Of a stretch of DNA of 53,987 bases, positions 8,644 through 16,034 are shown piece after piece. The position numbers were made by a program, and so were the translations under genes. The stretch spans positions 1-53,987 of the forward strand of contig JAFZRZ010000017.1 of the NCBI GenBank assembly GCA_017619635.1, given 5' to 3'. Source of the stretch: Lachnospiraceae bacterium (GTDB taxonomy: Bacteria > Bacillota > Clostridia > Lachnospirales > Lachnospiraceae). Numbering within the stretch: the first letter of the stretch is position 1; every line of letters begins with the position of its first letter. The notes under the pieces were generated by a model that was not told the DNA's origin, searched no databases, and worked only from the letters and a program-made list of their open reading frames with translations.

Positions 8644-9378
8644 ATGTTCATAAAGTTAGCTGAAAAAATAATCGAGATTAGAAATATTTATCCATATATA
8701 GAAGAATATTGCAAGGAATACATAGTTTCGAATAATCTTAATCTTGATTTGTCTGTAATGATAACTCAGAAAGATATTGATTTCGAACGCGAGAAATCAC
8801 GAAATGAAGATATCGTGGAAGGAAGAGAGATAAGAGAGTTTAAAGATGATTATCTTGAGACACTTGCAGTCTATCGTAAAATAGCTGAATGGATGCCTAA
8901 AGTTGATACAATTCTTTTTCATGGTTCTGTTATAGCAATGGATGGTAAGGGATATCTATTTACCGCAAAAAGCGGTACCGGAAAATCAACGCATGCAAGA
9001 CTATGGCGTGATCTTTATGGAAATAGAGTTATAATGATCAATGATGATAAACCGTTGATCCATGTGGAATCAGATATGATAACTGCTTATGGAACACCAT
9101 GGGACGGAAAACATAGGTTTAGTACGAATACTTCCGTACCTCTTACAGGAATATGCGTACTTCACAGATCAAAAGATAACAGGATTGAAAGAGTAACCGG
9201 TAAAGAAGTTTATCCTATGTTTGTTCAACAGACATACCGTCCGTCACAGAAAGAGAGTATGTCAAAGACATTTGATTTATTGGATCAGATGCTTGAACAG
9301 GTACCGGTATATAACCTTTATTGCAACATGGATATAGATGCGGCAAGAGTTGCCTACGAAGGTATGAATAGGGAATAG
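8644..9378 (+). CDS. HPr kinase-like P-loop protein of a peptide locus
   Basis: A 244-residue protein whose second half resembles the catalytic domain of HPr kinase/phosphorylase. It has a P-loop SGTGKST at residues 110-116, an NDDKPL block, and a GTPWDGKHRFSTNT segment matching the family's catalytic region. It lacks the N-terminal HprK domain and is shorter than true HprK (about 310 residues). Related short kinases in lasso-peptide clusters such as paeninodin phosphorylate a precursor peptide, so phosphorylation of the 34-residue peptide is a reasonable inference. The start ATG 8644 is 9 nt after the preceding stop with a weak ribosome site, suggesting translational coupling. PqqD-like, peptidase and exporter genes follow directly. 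Confidence 0.82.
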   Translation: MFIKLAEKIIEIRNIYPYIEEYCKEYIVSNNLNLDLSVMITQKDIDFEREKSRNEDIVEGREIREFKDDYLETLAVYRKIAEWMPKVDTILFHGSVIAMDGKGYLFTAKSGTGKSTHARLWRDLYGNRVIMINDDKPLIHVESDMITAYGTPWDGKHRFSTNTSVPLTGICVLHRSKDNRIERVTGKEVYPMFVQQTYRPSQKESMSKTFDLLDQMLEQVPVYNLYCNMDIDAARVAYEGMNRE

Positions 9379-9382
9379 TATT

Positions 9383-9640
9383 ATGAGATTAAAGGATAGT
9401 TTTGTAACACATGATAATAAAGATGGTCAGGTCATGGTGGATGTATCTGGGCAGTTCTCAGGTATAATAAAGAGCAATAAGTCGGCAGCATTTGTTGTTG
9501 ATATGTTGAAAGAAGAACATACTGAGGAAGAACTGGTTGAAGCCCTTTTTGCGAAATATGATGCTCCCATGGAAGTTCTTGAAAGTGATGTACATGGTCT
9601 GATAGCTAAGCTCCGCAAAGCAGGTGCATTGACAGAATGA
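9383..9640 (+). CDS. PqqD-like peptide-binding protein (RiPP recognition element)
   Basis: An 85-residue PqqD-family protein: an N-terminal beta-hairpin part (VDVSGQFSGIIKSN), then the helical part with an EELVEALFAKYDAP block and a C-terminal helix (DVHGLIAKLRKAGAL). PqqD-like domains bind the leader of precursor peptides and hand it to modifying enzymes. It sits 4 nt after the kinase-like gene, and its stop overlaps the start of the peptidase gene. The likely ligand is the leader of the peptide at 7541. No radical SAM partner is present in the window. Confidence 0.85.
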   Translation: MRLKDSFVTHDNKDGQVMVDVSGQFSGIIKSNKSAAFVVDMLKEEHTEEELVEALFAKYDAPMEVLESDVHGLIAKLRKAGALTE

Positions 9641-10125
9641 GTAATGATACAAATGCCGGGATCATTCATTCCGGTATAGAAGAGGAACTTAAGAAGACGG
9701 GCCGACTTATATATCACAATGTAGGAGACAGCATGCTTCCCCTTATCAGAGAGGGAAAAGATCTTCTTATAATTGAGAGACCTAAGGAATGGGATGAGCT
9801 GACTTCTGACAGTGCAACTGATAAACTTCACAGACTGGATATACCGCTATATAGGAGAGATGACTCAAAAGTATATGTACTACACAGAGTCTTGGCGGTA
9901 AAAAAAGATGGTTATGTTATCTGTGGTGACAACAGAAGGAACAGAGAGTTTGGTATAACTGACAGACATGTTGTGGGTGTACTGACAGGGATAGTACGAG
10001 ATGGTAAAGAGATAACACTAAGCGGAATAGGTTATAGATTCTATTCGCATCTTTGGTGTGATATGTTCTTTATAAGAGCAGGAATTATTCTATTAAGAGA
10101 TATGATAATGCGAGTTTTGAGATGA
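9637..10125 (+). CDS. S24/S26-type signal-peptidase-like protein
   Basis: A 162-residue protein with the signal peptidase fold motifs: GDSM with candidate nucleophile Ser32, YVLHRV with His83 where bacterial signal peptidase I usually has Lys, and GDN with Asp98. A Ser/His arrangement is characteristic of the SipW/eukaryotic-type branch. There is no N-terminal transmembrane helix. A hydrophobic C-terminal segment (about residues 136-160) may touch the membrane. ATGA overlaps join it to the genes on both sides. In this locus it is the best candidate to remove the peptide leader; that is inferred. Confidence 0.8.
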   Translation: MSNDTNAGIIHSGIEEELKKTGRLIYHNVGDSMLPLIREGKDLLIIERPKEWDELTSDSATDKLHRLDIPLYRRDDSKVYVLHRVLAVKKDGYVICGDNRRNREFGITDRHVVGVLTGIVRDGKEITLSGIGYRFYSHLWCDMFFIRAGIILLRDMIMRVLR

Positions 10126-11786
10126 AAGAAAAAGACTTAGATACCCTCAGATATATCAGTAGGATATCCGGTAAAAATATGATACATATAGGAACACTGC
10201 TGCTTGTACAGATAACTCTTGGAGCAAGCAGTGTTTTTTATGCTCTTTTATTGAGAGAGGTTATCGATCATGCGATTGATAAGGACAAGACTGCTATGGG
10301 AAGAGCGATCTTTTTTCTTGTTTTATTGGTTGCTTTTCAGATAGCGCTAAGGGCAGTTGTGAGGTTTCTACGTGAATACTCTGCATCTGTTTATGAGAAT
10401 GCTTTCAAGCAGAGGCTTTTTTCTGTGCTTTTGTCAAAAGATTTTAGTTCGGTAAATGCAGTGCATTCAGGAGAATGGTTAAACAGACTTACTTCAGATA
10501 CACAGGTTATAGCTGAAGGCATGTCCTCAATACTTCCCGGTATAGCGGAGATGTTTACCAAAATGTTAGGGGCAGCTGTTATGATCATCGTTATGGAGCC
10601 TCGTTTTGGAATGATACTCGTTCCGGGCGGGTTAATCATGGCTGCCTTAACTTATGTCTTCAGAAAGCAGTTAAAAAGATTGCACAAAAAGGTTCAGGAA
10701 TCAGACGGACATTTAAGGATGTTCATGCAGGAACATTTAGAAAGCCTGGTTATCATAAAGACATATGGGAAAGAAGAAAAAAGCGTAGTTCAGGCTAAAG
10801 AAAAGATGTCTGATCATAAGCGAGCAAGGATGAATAAGAATCATTTCTCCAATGTTTGTAACATAGGCTTTGCCACAGCCATGAATGGTGCTTATGTTCT
10901 GGGGGTGATCTATGGTGCTTTTGGGATATATTCGGGAACAGTAACATACGGAACACTAACTGCGCTTCTTCAGCTTATCAGTCAGATACAGTCGCCGTTT
11001 GCTAATATCACAGGGTATCTGCCTAAGTATTATGCCATGATCGCAAGTGCAGAGAGAATCATGGAATCAGAGAGATTTATAGAGGATATAGTTAGTGATA
11101 AAAAGGTTGCAGTAACGGATTTTACGGAGTTTGGATTTGAGGATGCATCCTTTTCATATAAGGAAGAAGGCAAGGAAGATACAGTTGTATTTGAACATCT
11201 TGATTTCAGTGTCAGAAAGAAAGAGTTTGTGGCATTTACAGGAGCATCCGGTTGTGGCAAGAGTACTATCTTAAAACTGCTAATGAGTCTGTACCCGCTT
11301 ATTTCTGGTGAAAGATATATAGTAGGTGAAGAAGGGAAAAAGGAGCTTAATGCTTCCTACAGATCTTTGTTTGCTTATGTTCCTCAGGGAAATCTTCTTA
11401 TGAGTGGGAGTGTCAAAGATATCGTTACATATGCTGCAGAGAATGACAATGATATTAATAAGGCTTTGGAGATCGCCTGTGCTTCAGAGTTTATTTTAGA
11501 ACTTCAAAATGGTGTAGATACTAAACTGGGGGAGAAGGGCAACGGCCTTTCCGAGGGACAGATGCAAAGACTTGCCATAGCAAGAGCCATATGTTCTGAT
11601 CGTCCGGTTCTTCTTTTGGATGAGGCAACCAGTGCTTTGGATGAGCAGACAGAAAAGCGGTTGCTCATGAATCTAAAGGCTATGACGGATAAGACTGTGA
11701 TCATTGTCACACACAGACCAGCTGCTCTTGCTATATGTGACAGAGAGGTTCATTTTGATGAAATAAGAGGTGGCGTCAATGAGTGA
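10122..11786 (+). CDS. ABC transporter, fused permease and ATPase
   Basis: A 554-residue half-transporter of the exporter type. Six transmembrane helices occupy roughly residues 1-310. The ATPase domain has Walker A GASGCGKST at 374-382, signature LSEGQ at 476-480 (usual LSGGQ), Walker B ending DE at 500-501, and a switch His in VTHRP. There is no N-terminal C39 peptidase domain, consistent with a separate peptidase upstream. The start overlaps the previous stop by 4 bp and the 3' end overlaps the next gene by 8 bp. It probably works as a homodimer exporting the processed peptide; the substrate is inferred from context. Confidence 0.9.
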   Translation: MKEKDLDTLRYISRISGKNMIHIGTLLLVQITLGASSVFYALLLREVIDHAIDKDKTAMGRAIFFLVLLVAFQIALRAVVRFLREYSASVYENAFKQRLFSVLLSKDFSSVNAVHSGEWLNRLTSDTQVIAEGMSSILPGIAEMFTKMLGAAVMIIVMEPRFGMILVPGGLIMAALTYVFRKQLKRLHKKVQESDGHLRMFMQEHLESLVIIKTYGKEEKSVVQAKEKMSDHKRARMNKNHFSNVCNIGFATAMNGAYVLGVIYGAFGIYSGTVTYGTLTALLQLISQIQSPFANITGYLPKYYAMIASAERIMESERFIEDIVSDKKVAVTDFTEFGFEDASFSYKEEGKEDTVVFEHLDFSVRKKEFVAFTGASGCGKSTILKLLMSLYPLISGERYIVGEEGKKELNASYRSLFAYVPQGNLLMSGSVKDIVTYAAENDNDINKALEIACASEFILELQNGVDTKLGEKGNGLSEGQMQRLAIARAICSDRPVLLLDEATSALDEQTEKRLLMNLKAMTDKTVIIVTHRPAALAICDREVHFDEIRGGVNE

Positions 11787-12939
11787 TAATAAAGAACTTT
11801 TGTATCTTGCTGCCTGTGCTATAAATGGAATCAAGCCTGATGAATATATATATGCAAAAGAAAATTCTGAAATCTTGTTTAAAACTGCCAGGAGACATGG
11901 TATAGCAGCGTTGGTGGCATATGCTCTTGAGAAGAATGAATATAAAGGTATAGATCTGACAACAGCATCTGCATTTCGTACTGAAAAAGATAAGTCTGTT
12001 CGAAAGATCATGCTTTTTGATGTCGAGCGTAAAGTTATACTTGATTTTTTTGAGAAAGAAGGGATCAGGTATCTTCCGTTAAAGGGAATTATATTGCAGG
12101 AACTCTACCCGGAGTATGGCATGCGTCAGATGGCAGACAACGATATTCTTTATGATGTCAAAGGTCAGAAGAAACTAAAGGATTTTATGGTCAGCAGAGG
12201 ATTTACTGCTAAGGGTGTGGGTGTCGGAGTGCATGACTGTTATTACAAGGAGCCTGTATACAATTTTGAGATGCATACAAAGCTGTTTGATCAGAGCCTG
12301 CATGGTGGTGTAATTGGAGACTATTATGCGGATGTATGGGATTGGGCAATGCCGGATGAAGGCAAGAGGTTTGGCTATCACATGAAGTATGAAGACTTTT
12401 ATATATATGTACTGGCACATGCCGGTAAGCATCATAATGGTTCCGGTACAGGAATAAGGACTCTTGTGGATATCCTTGTAATGGACAGGGCATTTAAAAC
12501 TTTTGACAGATCATATGTAGAAACAGAACTTGATAAACTTGGAATTAAGACGTTAGAAGAAAAACTTCATAATCTGTCTGTTAAACTGTTATCTGATCCT
12601 GATAAGACTTATGATGCTTTTAATGGGCTTACCGATGATGAAAGGCAGGAGATGGATTATATTCTGTCATCCGGAACATACGGAACGCTGGAAAATGGTG
12701 TAAAAAACCGTATGATCAAGGAAATCGGTGTAGGACCTGTGACAAAAAAGGTCAGATTAAAGTATTACTTTAAGAGGATATTTCCTAATCAGGAAACCAT
12801 GGTACCTTATTTTCCACCGGCCAAATACAAACCTCTGATACCTTTTGTATGGATATTCAGGATCCTAAGAGGTATGACTACAAGACGTAAAAAGGCGTTA
12901 AACGAGTTTAAGATTGTGGAAAAACAAAAAGAGTTATAA
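11779..12939 (+). CDS. NTP_transf_5-type nucleotidyltransferase
   Basis: A 386-residue protein with the hallmarks of the uncharacterised NTP_transf_5 nucleotidyltransferase family: a YLPLKG block (Lys102-Gly103) followed by LYPEYGMRQMADNDIL with the metal-binding pair Asp120 and Asp122. The family transfers nucleotidyl groups to unknown acceptors and recurs in lasso-peptide loci with HPr-kinase-like genes. The start ATG 11779 is 8 nt after AAGAGG (11765-11770); a GTG at 11770 is the alternative. It overlaps the ABC gene by 8 bp and is the last gene of the tight operon. It could modify the peptide or a carrier, but no acceptor is visible. Confidence 0.82.
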   Translation: MSDNKELLYLAACAINGIKPDEYIYAKENSEILFKTARRHGIAALVAYALEKNEYKGIDLTTASAFRTEKDKSVRKIMLFDVERKVILDFFEKEGIRYLPLKGIILQELYPEYGMRQMADNDILYDVKGQKKLKDFMVSRGFTAKGVGVGVHDCYYKEPVYNFEMHTKLFDQSLHGGVIGDYYADVWDWAMPDEGKRFGYHMKYEDFYIYVLAHAGKHHNGSGTGIRTLVDILVMDRAFKTFDRSYVETELDKLGIKTLEEKLHNLSVKLLSDPDKTYDAFNGLTDDERQEMDYILSSGTYGTLENGVKNRMIKEIGVGPVTKKVRLKYYFKRIFPNQETMVPYFPPAKYKPLIPFVWIFRILRGMTTRRKKALNEFKIVEKQKEL

Positions 12940-12989
12940 AATAATATTGTTGGAAATTCGAAGGTAACTAAAGGAGGAATTCTAAACTT

Positions 12990-14282
12990 ATGGCGGATCA
13001 GATTACCAATTATAAGTGCCCTGCATGTTCGGGACCGTTACACTTTGCGGCAAAGTCCGGAAAAATGGAATGTGAGTTTTGTGGCAGTTCATATTCTGTA
13101 GAGGAGATTGAGGCAACCTATGCTGAGGCGGATGCAAAAGCAGCACAGGCTAAAGCTGAGGCTGATAATAAACCTGCATCAGATAATGAGTGGGAAGTCA
13201 GTGAAGAGAGATGGAACGGAGAGGGCATGAAGTCTTACAGTTGTCCTTCATGCGGAGCCACACTCGTTTGTGATGATACTTTTGCAGCGTCTAGCTGTCC
13301 GTATTGCGGTAATCCCACAGTTGTTCCTGGACAGTTCACGGATATGTTAAAACCGGATTTTGTAATCCCGTTTAAGTTGGAAAAAGATGATGCCCTTGAA
13401 GCATTAAAGAAACATTACGGTAAAAAATATCTTCTTCCCCAGGCATTCAAGAATGCAAACCATCTGGATGAAGTTAAGGGTGTTTATGTTCCTTTCTGGC
13501 TTTATGATGGCAAGGCATACGGTGACTGCGTATATGAAGCTGAAAAAAGTCAGACAAAGCGTCAGGGTGATGAGGAGATCACTACAAAAGAAATCTATCA
13601 TGTTGAAAGAAAAGGTACTCTGGAATTCTCTAAGATCCCCGCTGATGCATCAACCAAGATGGATGATAATCTGATGGAATCCATTGAGCCATATAAATAT
13701 GAGGATCTTAAGCCGTTCTCAAAAGCATACCTTACAGGATATATGGCTGATAAATATGATGTTGAAGCTAAGGATGATGCACCAAGAGCATTAAAGCGTG
13801 CGAGAGAATCAACAAAGAATGCTCTTTATACTGATGTAAAAGGATATACAAGTGTTACCACAAAGACAGAAAATATCAAAGTCGATCAGGGAAAAGCATA
13901 TTATGCGATGCTTCCCGTATGGCTGTTGACAACAAGATGGAACGGTAATAATTATACATTCGCGATGAATGGTCAGACAGGTAAGCTGGTTGGTGACCTT
14001 CCGACTAACAAGCCAAAAATGTGGCTGACTATAGCTGCAGTATTCACGGCAGTAATGCTGGGTGCCATGTTAATTGCTGATTGGGCGGTCGGAGGATGTC
14101 TCGTTGCTGCTATCGTTACGGCAGGAATCGTAGGAGTCATCCTTTATAACAGTACAAAGAGCGTTGCTCATGTTACGGCGGCGAACAATTACATCACCGA
14201 AAACGGAGTGAATATAACTCATCGAAAAGATACGTTCTTACGTAAGGAAGAGAGCAGACAGAAGATAAAAACAGGAAATTGA
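12990..14282 (+). CDS. Double zinc-ribbon membrane protein
   Basis: A 430-residue protein with two N-terminal zinc ribbons (CPAC...CEFC, about residues 8-30, and CPSC...CPYC, about residues 85-110). They are separated by an Ala/Glu-rich segment. A long soluble region (about 115-345) follows, with two hydrophobic helices near residues 350-385. Proteins of this build are common in Firmicutes, sometimes loosely annotated as TFIIB-type zinc-ribbon proteins or replication factors; their function is unknown. The start is ATG 12990 with AGGAGG at about 12972-12977. It has its own terminator, and the 50-nt gap from the nucleotidyltransferase suggests it lies outside the peptide operon. Confidence 0.8.
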   Translation: MADQITNYKCPACSGPLHFAAKSGKMECEFCGSSYSVEEIEATYAEADAKAAQAKAEADNKPASDNEWEVSEERWNGEGMKSYSCPSCGATLVCDDTFAASSCPYCGNPTVVPGQFTDMLKPDFVIPFKLEKDDALEALKKHYGKKYLLPQAFKNANHLDEVKGVYVPFWLYDGKAYGDCVYEAEKSQTKRQGDEEITTKEIYHVERKGTLEFSKIPADASTKMDDNLMESIEPYKYEDLKPFSKAYLTGYMADKYDVEAKDDAPRALKRARESTKNALYTDVKGYTSVTTKTENIKVDQGKAYYAMLPVWLLTTRWNGNNYTFAMNGQTGKLVGDLPTNKPKMWLTIAAVFTAVMLGAMLIADWAVGGCLVAAIVTAGIVGVILYNSTKSVAHVTAANNYITENGVNITHRKDTFLRKEESRQKIKTGN

Positions 14283-14308
14283 TAATAAAGCTTATGACCT
14301 GTTATCGG

Positions 14309-14333
14309 ATAACCGCCTTTTGGCGGTTATTCT
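14309..14333 (+). terminator. Intrinsic terminator
   Basis: ATAACCGCC (14309-14317) pairs with GGCGGTTAT (14322-14330) around a TTTT loop, followed by a short T/C run. From 14334 to 14492 there is no gene. CAAGCC...GGCTTG near 14432-14461 could fold in the leader of the next gene. Confidence 0.75.
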
Positions 14334-14492
14334 TAGAATGAGACAAGGTATGTCACATTAGAAAAAATAAACATTTGCTCGTTTTGTGTCCTTCCGGATC
14401 ACATGGATCGGGGATATCATTGGATCAGAAACAAGCCGACACGGCAGTACCGGATGGCTTGAAAACCAACACCGATCAAAGGAGGGACAAAA

Positions 14493-14717
14493 ATGAAACT
14501 CGAGAAAAAAGACAAACAGGAACTTGTACTGATAAGAATGAGCCTGGCACTAGCCGGTATCATATGTATTATCGTATCAATGGTAACCGATCAGGTAACA
14601 CCTTATCTGGCAATGGGTCTGGGATTCACTGCAGTGGCTAATGTTATAAACTGCAAGTATTTGAGTTCAAGGAAAGGATCATGTCATGGATCAGCAGAAG
14701 ATAGGAACATTTCTTAA
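14493..14717 (+). CDS. Small two-helix membrane protein
   Basis: A 74-residue protein with a charged N-terminus (KLEKKDKQE) and two hydrophobic helices (about residues 15-32 and 36-54). The ribosome site AAAGGAGGG sits a few nt upstream of ATG 14493, which makes it a better candidate than the other overlapping frame in this stretch. It overlaps the start of the following XRE regulator by 32 bp, so the two are probably co-translated. Such small membrane proteins paired with XRE regulators occur widely in Firmicutes; function is unknown. Confidence 0.7.
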   Translation: MKLEKKDKQELVLIRMSLALAGIICIIVSMVTDQVTPYLAMGLGFTAVANVINCKYLSSRKGSCHGSAEDRNIS

Positions 14718-15192
14718 GGACCTGAGAAAAGAAAGAAATATCACTCAGGAACAGTTGGCGGAAGAGATGAATGTCTCAAGGAGAACGGTCTCGAGATGGG
14801 AGACCGGCAGTAACATGCCCGATCTGGATATCCTGATCGATATTTCCGAGTACTATGACGTGGATCTCAGAGAGATCTTAAATGGAGAAAGGAAAGACGA
14901 GCAAATGGATAAAGAGATGAAAGAAACAGTATTGATGGTAGCGGATTTCAGTAATGAGGAAAAGGCAAAGGTCATGAAGAGATTACATATAATGTTTATA
15001 TTGGCCTTCTTATTTTTCACCTTCTTTCTTGCGTCAATTTTCGTTGATACATGGAAGGGACCGTTTATTGACTTTATGCAGGGACTGTCGATGGGAATAG
15101 GTTACGGAATGATAATAGTCGGAGCCATTATTACCAGCAGATATGCAAAGCAGATACGTGATTTCAAGTTAAGACTGATGAAAAAGCTTTGA
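14686..15192 (+). CDS. XRE-family regulator with transmembrane C-terminus
   Basis: A 168-residue protein. Residues about 5-65 are a Cro/CI-type helix-turn-helix (ITQEQLAEEMNVSRRTVSRWE, GSNMPDLDIL). After a charged linker, two hydrophobic helices (about 105-122 and 133-150) place the C-terminus in the membrane. This suggests a membrane-tethered transcription factor that responds to the envelope or to its small partner encoded just upstream. The start is ATG 14686 after AAGGAAAGG. A bidirectional terminator follows. Confidence 0.85.
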   Translation: MDQQKIGTFLKDLRKERNITQEQLAEEMNVSRRTVSRWETGSNMPDLDILIDISEYYDVDLREILNGERKDEQMDKEMKETVLMVADFSNEEKAKVMKRLHIMFILAFLFFTFFLASIFVDTWKGPFIDFMQGLSMGIGYGMIIVGAIITSRYAKQIRDFKLRLMKKL

Positions 15193-15216
15193 TGTATATT
15201 TAAAATAATGACAAAA

Positions 15217-15243
15217 AAAGACTCCCGATGAGGGAGTCTTTTA
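15217..15243. terminator. Bidirectional terminator
   Basis: AAAGACTCCC (15217-15226) pairs with GGGAGTCTTT (15232-15241). A runs lie to the left and T runs to the right, so it can stop both the XRE gene (plus strand) and the convergent gene ending at 15252. Confidence 0.85.
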
Positions 15244-15251
15244 CGTTAGTA

Positions 15252-15779
15252 TTAAGGTTTTATATTGAGCTGTTTAAACTCTTTTGGCTCGGGAGCCAGA
15301 TATGACAACAGCTCGTTAATGTCATTTGCAATGCTTTCTCTTTCATCCTTGCTTACGGTCTGTAACCATTCATCAAGACGTGGCATCAAGCTCTGGATGT
15401 AATTTGGGAATTCATCTTCTATGGTAAGATTTATGATCGAACCTTTAAAGCCCCAGCCTGATATTGAATTGTATACTTCCTCTACGAGGATATGTCTGAT
15501 CACTCTTGCTTTTGCAGCTATGGATATTAGTGTTTTGTGGTCGAAAGCAAGGTCTACGACAGTTTCTTTAAAAGCTACTTCACATATGTAACTTTCTTTA
15601 CCCCAAAACTCTACGACACCGTTTCGCCCAATCTTAACACGTTGATCAACCATTGTTTCAGATCCAATGGCTTCTCTTATCTTCTTACCGGCTGCTTTAT
15701 CATCTTTGGAGTTAACGCACTCTGTGAATTTGTTGTAATATTCAAAGAAAGTATTGAGTATCTCCTCTTTATTGATCAC
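15252..15779 (-). CDS. Hypothetical soluble protein
   Basis: A 175-residue protein with no signal peptide or transmembrane helix. The composition is ordinary and charged; the N-terminal third is helical (FFEYYNKFTECV) and the middle has beta-like segments. I do not recognise a family. It starts at GTG 15779 with AGGGGGTGAT just upstream, an unusually strong site for a GTG start. A sigma-A-like promoter (TTGAAA-17-TAAAAT) lies upstream on the minus strand. It is a single-gene unit facing the XRE gene. Confidence 0.7.
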   Translation of the reverse strand: MINKEEILNTFFEYYNKFTECVNSKDDKAAGKKIREAIGSETMVDQRVKIGRNGVVEFWGKESYICEVAFKETVVDLAFDHKTLISIAAKARVIRHILVEEVYNSISGWGFKGSIINLTIEDEFPNYIQSLMPRLDEWLQTVSKDERESIANDINELLSYLAPEPKEFKQLNIKP

Positions 15780-15836
15780 ATGATCACCCCCTGATCATTT
15801 TATATTCATACATCCACCCAAACTTCCCTCAATTTT

Positions 15837-15865
15837 ATTTTAAATGTTTATTTCAGACTTTTCAA
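15837..15865 (-). promoter_or_regulatory. Sigma-A-like promoter for the hypothetical gene
   Basis: On the minus strand, TTGAAA (15865-15860) and TAAAAT (15842-15837) are separated by 17 nt, giving a leader of about 50 nt before GTG 15779. Confidence 0.6.
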
Positions 15866-15903
15866 TGACTTTTGTTAATTTTTCAAACAAAATAAAGAAT
15901 TTT

Positions 15904-15932
15904 TTGTATTAATTGGCATTAGAGGGTATAAA
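15904..15932 (+). promoter_or_regulatory. Sigma-A-like promoter for the cNMP/antiporter gene
   Basis: TTGTAT (15904-15909) and TATAAA (15927-15932) with a 17-nt spacer, about 100 nt upstream of ATG 16035. Confidence 0.5.
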
Positions 15933-16034
15933 ACACAGAAGAATGGCATTGACAGCAATGATATATTTATCAATAATTTTATTAAATGTGATTTCTATTT
16001 GATTAACAGTCAATGGATAAAAACGGAGCAAGGT

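Noticed and set aside
14375..14641. 88-codon plus-strand frame before the small membrane protein
   Set aside because: No ribosome site and overlaps the better-supported frame at 14493, which has AAAGGAGGG and a sensible membrane topology.
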